The position numbers were made by a program, and so were the translations under genes. The notes beneath the pieces were generated by a model. The model saw only the letters and a list, made by a program, of their open reading frames with translations, was not told where the DNA came from and did not search any database. Positions 62,673 to 64,000 of a stretch of 64,000 bases of DNA are shown one piece after another (positions within the stretch are counted from its first letter, which is position 1; every line of letters starts with the position of its first letter). The DNA lies in assembly GCF_000340565.2 (NCBI RefSeq), contig NZ_CP007203.1, positions 1,633,030 to 1,697,029 of the forward strand, written 5' to 3'. The stretch comes from Nodularia spumigena CCY9414 (GTDB lineage Bacteria > Cyanobacteriota > Cyanobacteriia > Cyanobacteriales > Nostocaceae).

Positions 62673-63275
62673 ATGAGTAAGTTATCTATATCTGAAGCAG
62701 CAAAGTTAAAAGGTGTAAGTGTTTCCACACTCAGAAGATGGGAAACAGAAGGTAAATTAATTCCCGAAAGAACAGCTAGTGGTCATAGAAGATATGATTT
62801 AGCTCAATTGTTAGGAATCAAGCCTGATTTATCTTACACCATTGGTTACTGTCGAGTTTCTAGCCATGACCAAAAAGAAGACCTAGAAAGACAAAAGCAA
62901 GTTGTTGAATTATTTTGCGCTCAAAATGGTTGGCAATTTGAAATTATAGAAGACTTAGGTTCAGGCTTAAACTACAGCAAAAAAGGATTAAAGAGATTAA
63001 TCCGATTAATTGTTGATAGTAAACTTGAACGTCTTGTTTTAACCCATAAAGATAGACTATTGAGATTTGGTAGTGAATTAATTTTTAGTTTGTGTGAACA
63101 TTTTGGAACAGAAATAGTAATTATCAATAGAACTGAAGACTCAACTTTTGAAGAAGACTTAGCTCAAGATGTTTTAGAAATAATTACAGTTTTTAGTGCC
63201 AGACTGTATGGATCTAGAAGTCACAAAAACAAGAAAATTATAGAGGAGTTGAAAGAAGTTGCTGTTCGGCTTTAA
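62673..63275 (+). CDS. tnpA: IS607-family transposase TnpA (serine recombinase)
   Basis: 200 aa. An N-terminal MerR-like HTH (LSISEAAKLKGVSVSTLRRWETEGKL) is followed by the resolvase domain with TIGYCRVSSHDQKEDLERQ, where Ser63 is the likely nucleophile. Other conserved stretches are VLTHKDRLLRFGSELI and VFSARLYGSRSHKNKKIIEEL. MSKLSISEA is the natural start; a longer frame begins at 62652. The protein appears intact. Its end overlaps the tnpB start by 17 bases. Confidence 0.92.
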   Translation: MSKLSISEAAKLKGVSVSTLRRWETEGKLIPERTASGHRRYDLAQLLGIKPDLSYTIGYCRVSSHDQKEDLERQKQVVELFCAQNGWQFEIIEDLGSGLNYSKKGLKRLIRLIVDSKLERLVLTHKDRLLRFGSELIFSLCEHFGTEIVIINRTEDSTFEEDLAQDVLEIITVFSARLYGSRSHKNKKIIEELKEVAVRL

Positions 63276-64000
63276 AACTGAGTTAAAAATCAATAACCAT
63301 CAGCGTACCCAACTACTTCAACATTGTGGTGTTGCTCGTCATGCTTGGAATTGGGGATTAGCTCTTACCAAACAGATATTAGAGCACAATAAGTTAAATC
63401 CTAATTCCAAAATAAAATTTCCTACTGCTATTGATTTACATAAATGGTTAGTAGCATTAGTAAAAAGTAGAAAATCCCTGGTATTACGAATGTTCAAAAT
63501 CAGCACCACAAGAAGCTCTACGAGACTTTAAAAACAGCATGGGATAGGTGACTTTAAAAAAATATCAGGAGTGACCTAAATTTAAGAAGAAAGGGTAAAC
63601 ATGATAGCTTTACCTTAGAGGGTAGTGTACTAAAAATTTAGAGTACAAAATAAAATAACAAGTACCGAAGATAGGAGTTCTACCAAAGTTATAGAAAGAC
63701 TACCTACAAAAAGAAATTAAATCAGTAACCATTAGTCGTAAGGCTAATAGATGGTTTATTAGTTTTAGATTTGATGTAGAAAAACAAGATAATAAAAACC
63801 TCAAAGTTGTGGGAGTAGACTTAGGTGTAAAAAATTTAGCTACTCTATCAACAGGTGAAATTATAGAAGGTGCAAAGTCTTACAAAAAATATGAATCTAA
63901 ATTAAGCAGGTTGCAATGGTTAAACAGAAATAAAGTTATCAATTCAAACAATTGGAGAAAAGCACAACTAAAAATTGCTAAATTGCATCTGAAGATTGCC
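63259..64000 (+). pseudogene. tnpB: TnpB gene with several frameshifts
   Basis: The N-terminus is in frame (FKTELKINNHQRTQLLQHCG, HAWNWGLALTKQIL), then shifts near 63465-63480. After the shift WYYECSKSAPQEALRDF reads in another frame, followed by further breaks and stop codons to about 63730. The later part is open again, with VVGVDLGVKNLATLS containing the first RuvC Asp (codon 63818-63820) and continuing to the window end. The RNA-guided nuclease of the IS607 element is thus inactive here, though related copies could act in trans. Confidence 0.85.

Larger units (their letters stand above)
62606..64000 (+). mobile_element. IS607-family element (right end outside the window)
   Basis: It consists of a left end near 62598-62610, an imperfect palindrome at 62631-62684 (ACTTACTCATAACTACT / AGTAGTTATATGAGTAAGT), an intact serine-recombinase tnpA and a degraded tnpB. 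It lies at a G-rich site in the vapC gene, in line with the GG preference of IS607. The exact left boundary is estimated from where vapC homology ends. Confidence 0.75.

Overview
The window looks like chromosomal DNA of a filamentous, probably heterocyst-forming cyanobacterium (Nostocales). The evidence is the frequent HIP1 octamer GCGATCGC, the many heptameric short tandem repeats (TCATTGG, ACAGTTATC, TTTTGAC types) between genes, and typical cyanobacterial genes: ApcF, CP12, a glnA/gifA pair, ChlI, CruF/CruG, a BicA-type transporter and a DevBCA exporter. No rRNA, tRNA or CRISPR array was recognised. The species cannot be named from the sequence alone.

Layout. 0-9.4 kb is an envelope-related block: a SigG-type ECF sigma factor, an L,D-transpeptidase, a ComFB-domain protein, an M23 peptidase and a devB-devC-devA operon divergent from a TetR gene. 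The dev/tetR interval has two facing promoters, each with a palindromic operator in its spacer. A ~190 bp repeat occurs twice, inverted, around this block. 9.6-13.9 kb holds bicA, a tandem universal stress protein and a second SulP transporter. 14.4-17.8 kb has two DUF697-like genes (one a GTPase), cp12 and tlyA. 17.9-22.5 kb has a large NACHT-HEAT-metallophosphoesterase protein with a 12-unit, nearly identical HEAT array, divergent from a small membrane protein.

22.7-25.4 kb holds apcF, glnA and gifA. NtcA-type sites lie upstream of glnA (activation position) and gifA (known repression). 25.9-43 kb is mostly housekeeping and conserved cyanobacterial genes: a methyltransferase, a CHASE2 Ser/Thr kinase, a VOC protein, DUF1838, an AbrB-type membrane protein, chlI, an RlaP-like nucleotidyltransferase, rplU-rpmA, cruF-cruG, and an RNase HI with a C-terminal extension. 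A vapC relic and an unexplained structured intergenic sequence lie among them.

43.3-46.1 kb is a defence-like cassette: an excisionase-type HTH protein, a DUF262 protein and a HEPN nuclease. The DUF262 frame is broken exactly at an A10 tract; one base fewer restores the C-terminus and the join to the HEPN gene. 46.3-50.9 kb is a Gld-type ABC system (ATPase, permease, GldG-like, DUF4340) split by a MITE-like element. 50.9-58.2 kb has purU, an NTF2-like protein, an MDR dehydrogenase, hisS, and an operon of a nitrilase-fold protein lacking catalytic Cys and Lys, an aldehyde dehydrogenase and a small lipocalin-like protein.

58.4-64 kb is mobile and toxin-antitoxin rich: hicBA; a manganese transporter (mntC divergent from mntA/mntB) with an ATPase relic between mntA and mntB; and a vapBC pair whose toxin is truncated beside an IS607-family element (intact tnpA, frameshifted tnpB) that runs off the end.
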